A DNA stretch of 64,000 nt from Pisaster brevispinus. Lineage: Eukaryota > Echinodermata > Asteroidea > Forcipulatida > Asteriidae. Each line of letters starts with the position of its first letter. Within the stretch, counting starts at the first letter, position 1. The stretch lies in contig JAMKCF010000022.1 in assembly GCA_023634235.1 (NCBI GenBank), positions 7,122,541 to 7,186,540 of the forward strand. The letters are read 5' to 3'. The notes beneath the pieces are model-generated. The model made no database searches. It was not told the origin of the DNA and was given only the letters and a program-made list of their open reading frames with translations. A program made the translations under genes and the position numbers. Positions 35,432 to 47,290 of the stretch are shown here, piece after piece.

Positions 35432-35680
35432 TAAGGGCCATTTATTCACTTCGCTAGTTCACGTAGCTGTTTTTTTTCTATTTGCGTGTTAATACACTCC
35501 AACGTGACCAGTCTTTGACCGAACAGTGTGCAAAACTCTACGAGGTATTCATTAATATTGATTAATAAATACCTCGGAGGGTTTATGCATTCTGATTGGG
35601 CGAAGTCTGGTCATATAGGGGTGTATTAACTTGTGATATACAGACCATCTCTGTAAACTTGCGATCAAATGGCCCCTAAA
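35432..35680. mobile_element. Foldback MITE, family F4 (right arm)
   Basis: Mirror of 26292-26540. Confidence 0.7.
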
Positions 35681-35995
35681 CAAGCACATTGTTGTGTAAA
35701 AGTTATGTTTGCACGGTACTTAAATTGTTTTGCGGAAACTGTTTTCTTTGCAAAATTAAATTTTTTTTTTTGATGAGGACAGATGGTGCCGCGTGCACGC
35801 TCATACCACGCGTATGTGTAAATGCGCAGACAATGTATCAATTCAAGGTAGCTGGTATGAGCATGAAACCAAGGTAATGCAAAGCATAAAGCCGAACACC
35901 AACCAAAGTGTTTCTATTTATAGAACTATTACTTTTAATTCGCATAGTTTGGTTCTTCAAAACATGCACAAATAGTTAATTATGTGTAAGAAACT

Positions 35996-36019
35996 AGGTG
36001 CCGCAAAAACAGCCCACTT
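35996..36019 (-). ncRNA. Stem-loop S2, extra right copy
   Basis: On the minus strand AAGTG-GG-CTG with CGGCACCT; the stem is kept with a G-U pair. It lies 39 nt past the donor of the B-like cassette at 36058. Confidence 0.45.
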
Positions 36020-36057
36020 GACGATGATAACAAAAATCAACACCAACTTTTACATAC

Positions 36058-36176
36058 CTTTGCCTCAGCCATGAACATCCTTGTGCTACGAGAAGATGTT
36101 TGGCTAATGGAAATTGGCAGGAGATCTCACAACATCTGCTTCGTTGATGGGAGGCTCTCCCAAGAGAATGGCATGC
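36058..36176 (-). ncRNA. Cassette exon, type B-like, degenerate hairpins
   Basis: Edges: AG at 36178-36177 (after TTTAAAAAG) and donor AAAG|GTATGT. Contains CCATCAACGAAG in place of the conserved CCGTCAACTAAG loop; neither hairpin stem is well preserved. No left-arm counterpart. Confidence 0.4.
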
Positions 36177-37673
36177 CTTTTTAAATGCAAATAATTTTGA
36201 GAATTATTTGGGATTATATGTAAATATATATATGTAATAATTTACTTACTGTAACCTATAACTACTGCATAGCGGATGACGTCGAGACTGTTTTAAGATT
36301 TTTCTCTGCTTTACGCTGACGGCTGACGTTTTATCCAACCTGTGTGTTGAGGCAGGTACCTACCATGATGTGCTTTTATCACCCATACAAAGAGAAGCAA
36401 CAGGTTCTGAAAAACTTGCCTTGTAAAATCCCTGTCCGGGAGTAATGCCCCTGATTCCAGTCCTGTTTTTATACAAATTTGGAATACAAGAATGGACATG
36501 CTGCCACCATTGTTTGCCGCTATATTCGCTCAATAAATAGAAGTCAGCGCGGTCCAAGCTCCCAGCATACCATGGCAGAATTTCGGCCAACGTGGCTCAC
36601 AGCAGATTGCGGTGAGTGCTCACTCAATTTTCTCACACAACATCGAATTAGGGAACTAATTGTGAGAACCTCTTTTCTTCCTTTTTTAAATCAGAGTTTA
36701 ATTGAGGAAGTGATATTTTCAAAGGAAAACGATTGCGCAGTGAGAAGCTCCAAAAAGTTAGAAGAAAAAAATACAGTGGGAGGGTATGAAAACTTTTTTT
36801 AAATACCGTTGTGAAGTGATTAAAAGATGGTTGAGAAAGTACAAATTGGAACACAAATTAACCTCAATGAGGTGTGCATATGCTGGGTGAAAATCTGTTA
36901 ACATGATCAAGTAATTCTTAATCTGAATCAGAAGGTTTTTTAAGTTACTACTTTCAACACTTTACCACATTATTCAGTATTCTGAAAATCTGCCATGGTA
37001 TGCTGCAATCTCGGAATGCTCAGACTTACTTCCTATTGAGCCATATGTAGTGACAAACGACTTTGACAGCCTGTCCATTCTTGTTTCCCACATTTATAAA
37101 ACAACAGGATGAAGGTCTGGAATCCAGGAAAGGGATTTAACAACACAGTTTTGCCAGAACCTGTTGTCTCTTTTTAAAGAGTTTATCATGGTAGTTGCAT
37201 GCCTGTGAGCACTACAGACTGGAAGTCTGGCTGAATATAAACGTCAGCCTTTCTGTTGCAAGCAAAAGAAACAAGGAAAATCAAAGTTGTTGTGGGCGTA
37301 AAAAAATGTCCGCCACAAGACTGTCCAAAAAAATGGCGGCGAAACAAGTCATGCAACAAGAAGTGATTAAGCAACCATTTGTGTAGTCATAACAATGTGA
37401 CTTCAAGGTTACTTAAATATGCAAGCTTGATTGATTCGTCAGGTAAACAATTATTTCAAACTGGAAATTATGCAAATTTAGTGGAACAGTTCAACAATGC
37501 ATGCTCATAATTTTACATGTTTACTGTTCAAGACAGTTTTGATTCCAAGCTGCATGACAAAATTGAGTCCAAGATGTTAACTTATGGATGAGTAAATTAG
37601 CCACCCATATAAGTTGGGATTGTGCCTGCATGGATGGAGTCCCTAGAGTGTTATGGCATGGAAGTATGACGCA

Positions 37674-37699
37674 ACAGTGCTGCAAAAACAGCCCACTGT
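37674..37699 (-). ncRNA. Stem-loop S2, right copy of 25793
   Basis: ACAGT/ACTGT outer pairs as in the left mirror, after TTTTCGGTACAG on the minus strand. Confidence 0.5.
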
Positions 37700-37744
37700 A
37701 CCGAAAATAATAAGGGAAAGGACAGAAAATGGAAAATTACTTAC

Positions 37745-37852
37745 GTTTTATATCAGCCTTGTACATCCACATCGGTGACGGGTAGATGTCAGGCTGTATG
37801 CCTCAGATGTCTACTTAGTTGACGGGTAAACATCATAGAAGAATGACATGCT
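37745..37852 (-). ncRNA. Cassette exon, type B, right copy of 25640
   Basis: 108 nt like its mirror. Hairpin 1 has GATGTTTAC / GTAGACATC: the single change C to T turns a G-C pair into G-U and keeps pairing. Hairpin 2 keeps ACATCTAC / GTGGATGT with loop CCGTCACCGAT. Confidence 0.6.
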
Positions 37853-38296
37853 CTGTTTAAAAAAAAATAATAATATCATGCTCTTCAGTGTAGGGTTAAA
37901 CAAAAACAAAATAAAAAAAAAACTTCAAGCACATCTTCAAGCAGAGTATGTCTCTTACGCGTGTTGATTTAATTTATGTGATTGAGGTCACATTTTTGTA
38001 AGAAAGTTGCTTTTTCATACAAGATTTCTTGGTGGCCATATTGAGTAATAATAATTTCAGAAAATACTTCTGAAACAAACAGTTTTAAGCTACAGCATTG
38101 ACTGCCTTCTTTTCTAAAATATGACCCATCTAGGCTTCATGATTAAATGGTATGGTGAATTTCTTCCAATTTTAAAGACTCAGATTTTATGCATTTTTCT
38201 AACAATGTAAACTTGTGTGATGCTGTTTAAATAACCTTTTATTGGAAAAAGCAGAATTAAAGAAGAGTGATGTGCTTTTTTTTAAATTTAATTTAC

Positions 38297-38393
38297 CTAT
38301 GACTGGAGAGAGCAGTTCCTTCTAGGCTGATCAGTATGCAGACCTCAGACATCTACTTGTTTATGTAGATCTCTTTGGAGAAGGGAAGCCTTG
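38297..38393 (-). ncRNA. Cassette exon, type A, right copy of 25094
   Basis: 97 nt. Hairpin ATCTAC-ATAAACAA-GTAGAT: the six-pair stem is intact although the loop is two bases shorter than the left mirror. Confidence 0.55.
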
Positions 38394-38869
38394 CTGTACA
38401 AACAAGCAATTTCTCAGTTAAATAAAACAAGAATTCAAACTAATAATATTTGAGACATCCAACAAGTAAAAAGACACAAACTATTAGGCCTAATAGATCA
38501 GAAGTGAAGATCAAGTGTATTTGTTTCCACCATTTTGTTTTCTGGAGGGGCACTTCTGTTATGCCGTTTAATATTTATAATCTGACGTGGAGGTAAAAAG
38601 AAATACACTGTGTGTAAACAGAGAAATAGTTTGAAATATAAGATACTTCAAAATGTAGAACTTTATTATTCTTGTAAGGGTCCAGATTTCAAATTGGGAG
38701 GGGGGGAGGTGGAGGGCTGGCATGGCAGCAGCAAGGTGCACACGCCCCCCCCCCCCAGTTATGCTATCGTATGTACAGAACTGAAAACAAACTTAATAAA
38801 ACAAATCAATCTTCAGCAACTATTTCTCATCAAAATTGCAGATACCAAAACACAACAATAATTATTACA

Positions 38870-40600
38870 TTCAATGTCTAAACCTGACATTTTCATCAAT
38901 CAATGATAAATCAATCTTGCAATCTATCCCAGTTTAAGAGGAATTTTAACAACCCCATCCTGTCTCTTTAAATTGTCTTCTTTCTTGTAGCCTTCACCTT
39001 AAATTGACTCATTGGCATTGTGTCAGGTTACCTATCATTAAACAAATAAAAAAATAAAAAAACATTGATTTCACTGTTATCTAATTTTTACAAGCTTGAT
39101 TGATTGGGGTCTCAAGCCAGTGCTTTTTTCTCAAACATGCTTCCATTAATGTCAGTTACACTTTGTTATTTCAAGCTTGTAGTAGGCCAATGTTATTCCG
39201 TTTCAGAAAAGTGCAAATTTCGTTTAAAAAAAACATGATTTCTGTTTCAGACACAATAAATTCCGTTTCTTTAATAGGTAAAAGGTTAATACCCAGGGAG
39301 TCAATTACAAACATAACTTTTGTATAAGATGCACTGCTGACTTCTTAAAATGTTAATTTGAATTGAACATTTTTCTGAAAAATGCTGTAAATTCACTTGT
39401 TGATTTGTTACATACAAGCCTTATCAGCAAAACAGAATGATGATAAAACAGGCAAAGTTTTCAAATTTTCAGTTCTCTATGATAAAAGATGATCAAAATG
39501 TCGGATATAATAATAATAATAATAATCGATTCTTATATAGCGCGTATCAAAGCGCTTCTGACATTATTACCCCTGGTCACTGGGCCATATATTTCATTCC
39601 TTAAACCATCTAAGCTCCCTGGGGAGTATACAGCCGGTGCTGCGAGTTTACCGCGCTCCAAGCTAATCATTCACATAAACCATCTCTGCCCTCACAGGTA
39701 CCCATTTTACCCCTGGGTGGAGAGAAGCAATTATGGTTAAGTGTCTTGCTCAAGGACACAAGTGCCACGACCGGGATATGTCATCACTCAGTCAATATCA
39801 ATGATTTACAAAAAGAAATGCAACAGAAGTTGTCAAAGTATGATTGTGCAGGCAAAAAACGTTTTAACGGAAACAATTGAGATGCAGATCGTACATTTTT
39901 TTTTTAATCAACAGCTGATTCAGTTCCGGATTGGCAATTTCTAAAATTTAATACACTGACTCACTGACTGATCAATGCAACAAAAACAAGAAACATGTAA
40001 CAGCCATTGCACTGCAGTATCCGCATAAACAAATTGTCAGCCATTTTGTTTTCGCTTTGGCGACAAAATGTTGAAAGTTTATGGTTGATTTTAGACCTTT
40101 TTGAGATGAAAAATCAATGTGTATGTTCATATAGTGCATAGCTTAGCTAGTTTGTGTATAGTTGTTGATAAAAGGAGGGAGAAAATGCAATTTGGATGAG
40201 AAAAACCTGTAAAGAATGTACCGTGAATGTGATTGCCCTCCGGGTAATATGTATTCATTAGCTATGTACATCTAGAGTCGATGGTTAAGATCTCGTAACT
40301 TTTTGCGGTCTGATTTCTGATGCTTTTTTAGTTTAACAAAAAGAAGCTTAATAAAGAATGCAGTGTTAAGTTAGCTTGCCTGATCAATTTCGATAGGTTT
40401 GGCCTTAATAACATGAAAAAAACCTACGTTTTTTACTTCAAACTGAAATCCCTTTTCCCGTTTCAAAGGGCAGATTCCGCGAATTCCGTCCGTTTTCTGT
40501 GATCGCGGAAAATCATTGGCCCTATTGTAGCAGAATAACTTACTGACAATGCATGTGATCATAAATTTACCTGTTTACAGAGAAGGTATAGTTGCTAGGC
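38870..40600. other. Inter-cassette DNA with one dispersed repeat
   Basis: No exon seen. (ATA)n at about 39507-39526 leads into a ~270-bp block (39530-39785) ending CAAGGACACAAGTGCCACGA. This block resembles a widely dispersed animal SINE-like repeat (TTACCCCTGGGTGGAGAGAAGC; TAAGTGTCTTGCTCAAGG), recognised from general knowledge only. Confidence 0.45.
39507..39785 (+). repeat. Dispersed metazoan SINE-like/medium-reiterated repeat with (ATA)n
   Basis: Short microsatellite at the 5' side, then GCGCTTCTGACATTATTACC, TTTTACCCCTGGGTGGAGAG, AGTGTCTTGCTCAAGGACAC. Similar sequence is common in marine animal genomes (memory, unchecked). Noncoding. Confidence 0.45.
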
Positions 40601-40775
40601 CATGCTGCATTATAATATTTGCTTGTCGTTTTATAAAATGGAAACTCATGGATTGGGCATTTCCCTGCATGAAGACCCTAGAGTGTATTGCTAAGGAAGA
40701 ATGATGAGTACAGCACTGAAAAAAAACCTACTATACCAAAGACAAAAGAGGAATAACTTAAGGAATTTTACTTAC

Positions 40776-40891
40776 TTTTTATATCAGCCTTGGGCATCCA
40801 CATTCGTGATTGGTAGACGTCAGGCAGACGTGTACACCCTTAGACGCCTTCTTAGTTGATGGGTAGACATCAATGAGGATGGCTTGCCTTT
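40776..40891 (-). ncRNA. Cassette exon, type B, outer right copy
   Basis: 116 nt; acceptor TTAAAACAG, donor AAAAA|GTAAGT. Hairpin 1: GATGTCTAC / GAAGGCGTC, eight of nine positions pair, two by G-U, despite four changes from the inner copy. Hairpin 2: ACGTCTAC / GTGGATGC, seven pairs. The type B S2 stem-loop follows at about 40712-40737 in degraded form. Confidence 0.5.
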
Positions 40892-41324
40892 CTGTTTTAA
40901 GAAAAAGTTTAATTATAGGCCTATTAACGATTTGCAGGCATGTAACAGAGGCGGCTGTGTTATGCTCTCCATTTTGGGAGTCAACAAGTAAATGTGGAAC
41001 TGCCAAATCACCTAAAATTTGCACTACATGGTAAAACACTCAGGAACACTCAGGGACTCGGGTAAATTTGGTCAACAGTGCTATAATCACAAGCCAGTGT
41101 AGGTAAAAAAAAAAGGGTAAGTCTTTACCCTGATGCAATTATCACAACTACTGAACAAAATTAGCCAAGATGTAGATATAAACTAGGGGAACATATTCAG
41201 CTTTTGAGAGTGTTTCAAATTGCAAGAAATAAAAAAAGGGAAACTGCATAAATGGGAAAATTTTAATTAACTTTTGCTTAAAACATGGCGAGAGTTGAAC
41301 CTACGACCCCTGGACTAAAGGAGG

Positions 41325-41430
41325 GCTAATGCTAAGTTGGTAGAGTGCCGCCACATGGATCCATAGGTTGAAGGTTCAATCCCTGCTGTTGTGAATTTTT
41401 TTTATTCCACCCAAAATTATTAGAAATTGC
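41325..41430 (+). mobile_element. tRNA-derived SINE
   Basis: GGGCTAATGCTAAGTTGGTAGAGTGCC (A-box region, in pieces) and GGTTCAATCCC (B-box), then a T-rich tail with ATTCCACCCAAAATTATTAG. Confidence 0.6.
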
Positions 41431-41627
41431 CTGGGAAATTTTTTATTTTTATTTTTACAATAAAAATCAGGTCTCGACTTGACTGCCTCTTTTGGAACTA
41501 TGAGGTCAACTACTTGATGATAAAAGTATTGCAGTGAACCTCTTCAAATCCTAGGTGCTCAGAACCGACGTTTTTTTTAAAACAATGAACATAAATAAAT
41601 GCGGTACTTTTTTAGTGTTCAATTTAC

Positions 41628-41731
41628 CTTTTCCTGGAGAGGGCAGTTTCTTCACCAGGCTGATCATTATGCACATCTCAGACATCGATCTACTTGTTGA
41701 CGGGTAGATCTCTTTAGAGATGACATGCCTT
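41628..41731 (-). ncRNA. Cassette exon, type A, right outer copy 1
   Basis: 104 nt; acceptor TTCGTACAG, donor AAAAG|GTAAATT. Hairpin 41687-41710: GATCTAC / GTAGATC with loop CCGTCAACAA, seven perfect pairs. One frame stays open across this copy (around I-Y-P-S-T-S-R), but the neighbouring copies have stops in that frame. Confidence 0.55.
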
Positions 41732-41814
41732 CTGTACGAAGATGATAAAAACATAATTATATACAGTGATTATCATACATTGCTGCTGAGTAAAACAGTA
41801 TTCTTCATTCCCAT

Positions 41815-41922
41815 GCGACTTACCAGGTAAATTTCCATTATTTACGTAGTTTTGGGCATGCTCACACTACTGAGAACAATGGATTTACCTGGTAAGTCTA
41901 CTGTCACCCAGCATCCCAAAGG
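41815..41922. mobile_element. Foldback MITE, family F1, copy 2
   Basis: ACTTACCAGGTAAAT and ATTTACCTGGTAAGT arms with GGGCATGCTC centre, as in 4681-4816. Confidence 0.65.
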
Positions 41923-42320
41923 TCTCCATTATTGAACAATTATATAATCTAGCTAAACTAATATGTGAATCAGAGGAACATTTACAGCCTTTGCTGGGTA
42001 TATTGCTGTACTAGGATATTTTCCAAGTGCATTTTGAGAAAGAGTAAGCCTCTTGCATATGCTCATTTAATTTTGGAGAAAAAAGTTGCAACTCCAATGA
42101 CAGCCTTTCTTTAGAAGTTTTCTTGGTGCATATGAGCATATTAATGATTTAAATAAAGAGACACAAAAACAGAAAATTAAGCCACAGTTTGGACTGTCTT
42201 ATTTTAAAAACTTATCGCTTATCTTTTACATATACTTGGCTAATACATGACATTGTGAATTCTTTCAAAATTTATGCTTTTTTTTAACAAGGGGGGCATG
42301 TGCGATGCTATTTAATTCAC

Positions 42321-42415
42321 CTTTTACTGGAAAGGGCACATTTGTTTTTACCAAGATGATCATCTAAGACATCTACTTGTTGACGGGTAGATCTCTTTGG
42401 TGCTGGCAAGCCTTT
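42321..42415 (-). ncRNA. Cassette exon, type A, right outer copy 2
   Basis: 95 nt; acceptor GTACAG, donor AAAAG|GTGAATT. Hairpin ATCTAC-CCGTCAACAA-GTAGAT intact; the 3' half is shortened. Confidence 0.5.
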
Positions 42416-42599
42416 CTGTACACTAACACAAAAAGGCAATTTCCCACAGTTAAGTACACAAATAATTGTAAACCAAGGATTAAGGAATGACGTTGAGGAC
42501 CTCTAACAAAAGTAATTTTCAAAATTGAGGAGCCTAAAAAGCAAATCTATGTGAGTTTTTCAAATTGCAAGTAATAAACAACAAGGGAACTGAATGGGA

Positions 42600-42718
42600 A
42601 AATGTAAAGTAATTTGGGGGCCGAACAAAGAAAAATCTACAACAGTAGGACTTGAACCTGAGACCTCGGAATTAACGTGCTGGCACTCCAGCAACTGAGC
42701 TATCTAGCCCTAATGTTG
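42600..42718 (-). mobile_element. tRNA-derived SINE
   Basis: On the minus strand GGGCTAGATAGCTCAGTTGC, GGTTCAAGTCC, then TTTTCTTTGTTCGGCCCCCAAATT tail (in pieces). Best-preserved head of the family together with 59765-59882. Confidence 0.65.
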
Positions 42719-42959
42719 GGTGTCTGTTTATTTTGTAATTATCTTTGCTCAAGGGTGCCTGTCAGAAACCATTCAACATGTAACTGCTCTGTACCCAGGG
42801 ATCACACCCAAGCTATAACGATACAACCTGGGAAGCATCAGCAGCAGAGGGATCACCTTAAGGGGATAGGACTTTTTATTTATTTCAACTATCAAGTAAA
42901 GAACCACAAGGGAAAGTGACTGTGAAGATATTGACAAATAGGGAGACTACCAACATTAC

Positions 42960-43078
42960 GACTAGATAGCTTAGGTGGTAGAGTGCAGGCACGTTAATCC
43001 AAAGGTTGCAGGTTTTTTTTAGTCCTCTTCTAGTAAATTTTCTTTATTCAACCCAAAATTATCAGAAATTGCCTGGAA
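42960..43078 (+). mobile_element. tRNA-derived SINE
   Basis: ACTAGATAGCTTAGGTGGTA, then GGTTGCAGG (B-box interrupted by a T run) and the ATTCAACCCAAAATTATCAG tail. Confidence 0.6.
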
Positions 43079-43250
43079 AAGAAAAACACTTGTTTTTACA
43101 AATAAAAATCATGTCTCAATATATAATGTATGACAGCCTTTTTTAAAACTATAAGGTCAACTACTTGATGATGAAAGTATTGTGAACCCCTTCAAACTCT
43201 GGATGCTCAGAGCTGACATAAAGAACAAGGCACTTGACTGTTCAATTTAC

Positions 43251-43355
43251 CTTTGACTGGAGAGGGCAGTTTCTTCACCAGGCTGATCATTATGCACATC
43301 TCAGACGTCGATCTACTTGTTGTCGGGTAGATCTCTTAAGAGATGACATGCTTTT
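43251..43355 (-). ncRNA. Cassette exon, type A, right outermost copy
   Basis: 105 nt; acceptor AACAG, donor CAAAG|GTAAATT. Hairpin GATCTAC / GTAGATC with loop CCGACAACAA: stem kept, one loop change. A TAA interrupts the frame that is open in 41628-41731. Confidence 0.5.
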
Positions 43356-43769
43356 CTGTTTGAAGAAGATAAAAACATAACTATTTACAGTGATTATCAA
43401 ACATTGCAGCAGAGTAAAACATACATAGTATTCTCCATTTCCATACAATCTTTGCAACTATTGAATAACTACACACACTGTATATATATAAGATAATTTA
43501 TATGTAACTTAAAGAAACATTTACAGCTGTTGATGGGTATATTGCTGCGCTAGGTTGTTTTTTAAGTGCATCTTGAGAAAGAGTAAGCCTCTTTTTAAAA
43601 AATACGTGTTCATTTAATTTTTGTGAAAGAGGTCACAATTCCAATGGCTCAATTTAACTCAAACCAAAACGAGCTCATTGAATGTTCAGTGGTGCAATGT
43701 TACCTAAATATTGTAAGCTTGATGAATCAGATAAAATTTGTACCTTTCCCTTAGGCACTTCCATTGATG

Positions 43770-44040
43770 TCAATAAATGGCCCCTAAACATGCATATCGT
43801 TGTGTAAATAGATTGTGCCTGTTGTGTGGGAATTATCAATCGCTGTTTTCCAAGTTCTGCGTATTGTTTTCTGGTAAGGAGTCAAGATTGTACCTTATGC
43901 ACACACATAATGCGCAGACAATGTATCAATCTAAGATAGCTGGCACAAGAAACCAACATAATGGACAGCACTGCAAATAAAGCCAAATTCCAACCAAAGT
44001 ATTTGCTATTTATGATGCTGGTAATTATTCAAAGCACAAA
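43770..44040. repeat. Copy of an array-associated segment (GCGCAGACAATGTATCAAT)
   Basis: AATGGCCCCTAAAC, GCGCAGACAATGTATCAATC and AAAGCCAAATTCCAACCAAAG recur in the same order in both palindrome arms and the 1.5-kb block, showing that larger units than the cassettes were duplicated. Confidence 0.55.
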
Positions 44041-44144
44041 GTCTGGTTCTTGAAAATACTTAAGTGTAGGATAATGCCCGAGGTGCCCACCATTTGTGGG
44101 AACGATTTTTGTCTACACCACGAATAACGTGTACGCCGAGTGCA

Positions 44145-44330
44145 TTAAGCTACTTAACCTCCACCTACGACGTCATGCTATTGTTCCAACGCTCCATTAT
44201 TTTGCACAAATTGTTTAAAATGCAGCCAACGAATTGTTTAAAGTAGCCAACGAGCCATTCGTGTGAAATAATGGAGCGATGGAACAATATCATGACGCCA
44301 CAGGTGGAGGTCAAGTATGTGTATAAGATG
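44145..44330. mobile_element. Foldback MITE, family F5
   Basis: CTTAACCTCCACCTACGACGTCATG and TGTTCCAACGCTCCATTATTT (in pieces) are the reverse complement of the segment near 44265-44320; the centre carries GCCAACGA words. Confidence 0.65.
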
Positions 44331-44599
44331 CAAAATTGTACGGGCTAAAAAATGGCCCTTGAACATGAAAAAAACAATTCCAAAAATTCTAGCGAAAAAA
44401 AGAGCACAAATTCTGATGATTTTCAATGGTTGTTTTCGTCAAAAGCATTTATTGTGAAGAAGTTAGCCTTACTGCATTGTAATGACATTGGTTGGTGGCT
44501 TGCCAGATGTAAATTGGAGGAATGATGGCAGGCATATTGCTATACTAGGTATTTTGTTCAAGTGCATTTTGAGAAAGAGTAAGCCTCTTACACATGTTT

Positions 44600-47090
44600 A
44601 GGCCCGTTTTGCCCAGGAATTATTTGTGGGGGGTGGGGGAGGGGGCAAAATGAAAGAAAATGTACATTGACACGTTTGCCCCGCTTAAGTGAAACAGGGG
44701 GGAGTTTGAAATTTGTTGAAAATGAAGGCCCAACTTAAGCCATTTGGTCTTTTTTTTTGCCTTTTTTTTTGCGCACCATTTTTTATATTTTGGGTGGACT
44801 TCTTCTTTGGGGATGTGTCCCCCCCCCCCTGTTACGAGCCTGCACATGTTCATTTGATTTTTGCGAATGAGCTTGTCACATTTTGATTACATGTATAGCC
44901 TTTTCATACAAGTTTTCTCTGTGGGTATGTGCATATTAATGATTTTACTAAAAAAGTATGACTTATCAGACTTTATTAGTTTTCATATCAGTTTCATCTA
45001 CCAATGACTTTTGAAAGTCTGATTTTGTACACAAAAGATGCAGCCAGAATTTTGTTCTACCCAGGGCCTAGACTTGATGAAGTCGTTAGTCAGTGTCTAT
45101 TTGTCTGCCAGCGCTGCCTATTACAAACACACATCCCACCGTTCATGCAACAGTCACAGTGCGATTATACATTCATGCAACGGTCGTAGGTAGCACGTGG
45201 CAAGGTCCGTCAGCTCTAACGACTTGAGTAGCTTGTTCCCGGCCGAATATTCATATATGGTAAATTAAACATTGCATATGCAAAAGTTGCCATAGAGAGG
45301 GTCAATGGTAGCTCGTCTGACAAAATTGGAAGAATTCATTATAAACATGGAAATGTATCTTTTCTGTTGGCTTTTTAAATATTTTTTAATGACAGTTTAT
45401 TTGCCAACATCAATGTAAAAAGCATAATATTTTAATCATTGTAACAATTTCGTAACTTTCTTTTAAGATGAATTTGACCAATGCATTATCATAAAATGTT
45501 ACTATTTATAATAAACCCCCTATCAAAGAATGAATTGTGCGCCTGGTAGCTGCATGGCGCCATACGCTGCAAGATGTATGATGAATATTCATGTTTTTGC
45601 GATTCTTAACCAATCAAACTGCTCCGTCCAATTTTGGTAGCAAGTCCAATTGCATGCGTACAAAGCTGGGTTCAAGTTATTCAAGACGGTATTAAATTGC
45701 GACTGACTCACACACATATTGGGATCGAGGATGTGTGTACCCTCCCCGCAACTAGACCGCACAACAATTACCGACTTGATTTCAAGACTACCCAGGGCCC
45801 CTTATAAACAAATCACTGTCCCATGTTGATTATCATCCCGTCTAGGCAAGGTTTTAGCCAAGATTTGGTAAAAGGGTGTCCAAATTTGCTGGAAAATTTA
45901 AAACTGTATGTCCAAATTGTTAATTTACAGTGCATTTGTAAATGACAGATAAAACAGGGTGTCCAAATTTAAAACAGGGTGTCCAAAACACACCCAGACA
46001 CCCCCTCTGGCTAACACTATGCACCTAGGATGTGTGTCATGGTTCAGATTAGGATATCTGGCACATGAGCAGACCAGTGTGTACGTCATGGTTAAGACTG
46101 AAAATTTTAAAATGACAGCATGTACTGACAACATACCTCTTTTGAGGGTTATGTTAATCAAGGGTTAAGGAATGATATTAAGGATCTCTAACAAAACTTG
46201 AGGAACCTAAAAAGGTAATCTATTTATTATGTGAGTATCTATTAGTATACTATTAGAAACTGCCTGCAAAAGGAACTTGTTTATTTTTCAGATTTTAAAA
46301 TATAACAGTATTCAATATGAAAACATGTTCAGCTCATATTTTGTTCAGTGGCAACGGTGGTATAGTAAGATTTCAAATTTACCAAAGTCCCGAAGAGTCA
46401 GAGTGTTTAACACTCACACCTAGGTGTAGGTATGTTATGTGTACAGTGCTGCAAAAACAGCCTTCTAAGTTCTATACCGGAGATAATGGGAAAAGAAAAA
46501 ACAATGGGCAAAACAAGGAGCTTTTGTACAACAGTCTTGACAATTGTATAAATACTCCCAAAGAATTAGAACAAAAAATGGTACAACTATCTTTGTCTTT
46601 GAGCCCTGCTATTTACATGTATGTGGCGAACACTCACCATGTGCCTACAGCAGTCCAGTACAACCACAAGTATACCGACCGGTGTGTAGGCCTACCATCT
46701 GACCTTCTCTCATAACCATGTGCCTTCCCTCCGAAATTCAGCCCTTTTCAATAGTTCATGTATTTATGTATAAACATGATATTAAAGTACAACCGTATAC
46801 ATTCTCTTCTAAAATGTTATGGACTTTTCTTTTCTTGTTCATACTTTTACAGAATTTCAGTAATACATTGCATGCTATCACTTCACAGAAAACAAGTTTT
46901 GGTAAGTTTTTAGACAACCCCGCATTTAAAAAAAAAAAAATTTTTAACATGTCGTCTGAACACCGAAATTAAAGTCAACACGTGTGGTTTTTAAAGTTGG
47001 CGCTCGGTGCGAAAAACAACACAAATTTACTTAAAACATGAGTATGAAAATACTTTCAACGTTATAGTTCTGCACAAGGGAACAATATCA
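44600..47090. other. Intron-like DNA of the right unit, no gene supported
   Basis: The 132-codon frame at 46317-46715 has no recognisable domain and covers a degraded S2 stem-loop (46440-46466), so I treat it as chance. A 'GGGTGTCCAAATTT' phrase repeats at 45.87-45.99 kb. Confidence 0.5.
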
Positions 47091-47096
47091 ACTCAC

Positions 47097-47290
47097 CAGC
47101 TCCATTTTAAGGGGGAGTTTACTCTCAGAACTGCGACAAAAACCCCGAAGTTGTTGAAATGTTGGAGTAAAAAACATAAAAACATTATTGAAGTCAGCCA
47201 TATTACTTTCTGCCACACGGCACGCGCGCATTATGGGGGCCGCTCGGTCGTCGTCCTCCTTCTGCCCGGTCACGCCACCATCCAGGCCGG
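47097..47290 (-). ncRNA. Candidate first exon, right unit
   Basis: Homologous to 17980-18194; ends GAGCTG|GTGAGTTGA on the minus strand. A 72-codon frame from within the octamer region (47306 down) exists but is not conserved in the left copy. Confidence 0.45.

Larger units (their letters stand above)
35791..37314. other. 1524-bp block found only in the right arm
   Basis: The left arm joins its two flanks at 26.18 kb without this segment. Both edges end in GCC (35788-35790 and 37312-37314). The block holds a B-like cassette, an S2 stem-loop, and a ~140-bp segment (GCGCAGACAATGTATCAATTC, GCATAAAGCC.AACACC) that recurs at 26.86-27.0 and 43.9-44.0 kb. The content matches one unit of the array, so an internal deletion on the left arm is as likely as an insertion here. 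Confidence 0.75.
31467..38507 (-). repeat. Palindrome, right arm
   Basis: Reverse complement of 24950-30505, plus 1524 bp present only here (35791-37314). After 38507 about 180 bp intervene before further, weaker homology to the left flank (38.69-38.74 kb). Confidence 0.9.

Noticed and set aside
24950..38507. Palindrome as a pure assembly duplication
   Set aside because: The arms differ by scattered substitutions, a 1.5-kb block and a ~180-bp block, and homology continues, more diverged, outside; a collapsed or mirrored contig would be identical. Long reads are still the decisive check.
41551..41754. Possible protein-coding reading of a type A cassette
   Set aside because: The frame is open in this copy only; 43251-43355, 42321-42415 and 25094-25195 have stops in the corresponding frame, while hairpin pairing is kept.
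46317..46715. 132-codon open frame
   Set aside because: No recognisable domain, no splice context, and it overlaps a relic of the S2 stem-loop on the opposite strand.
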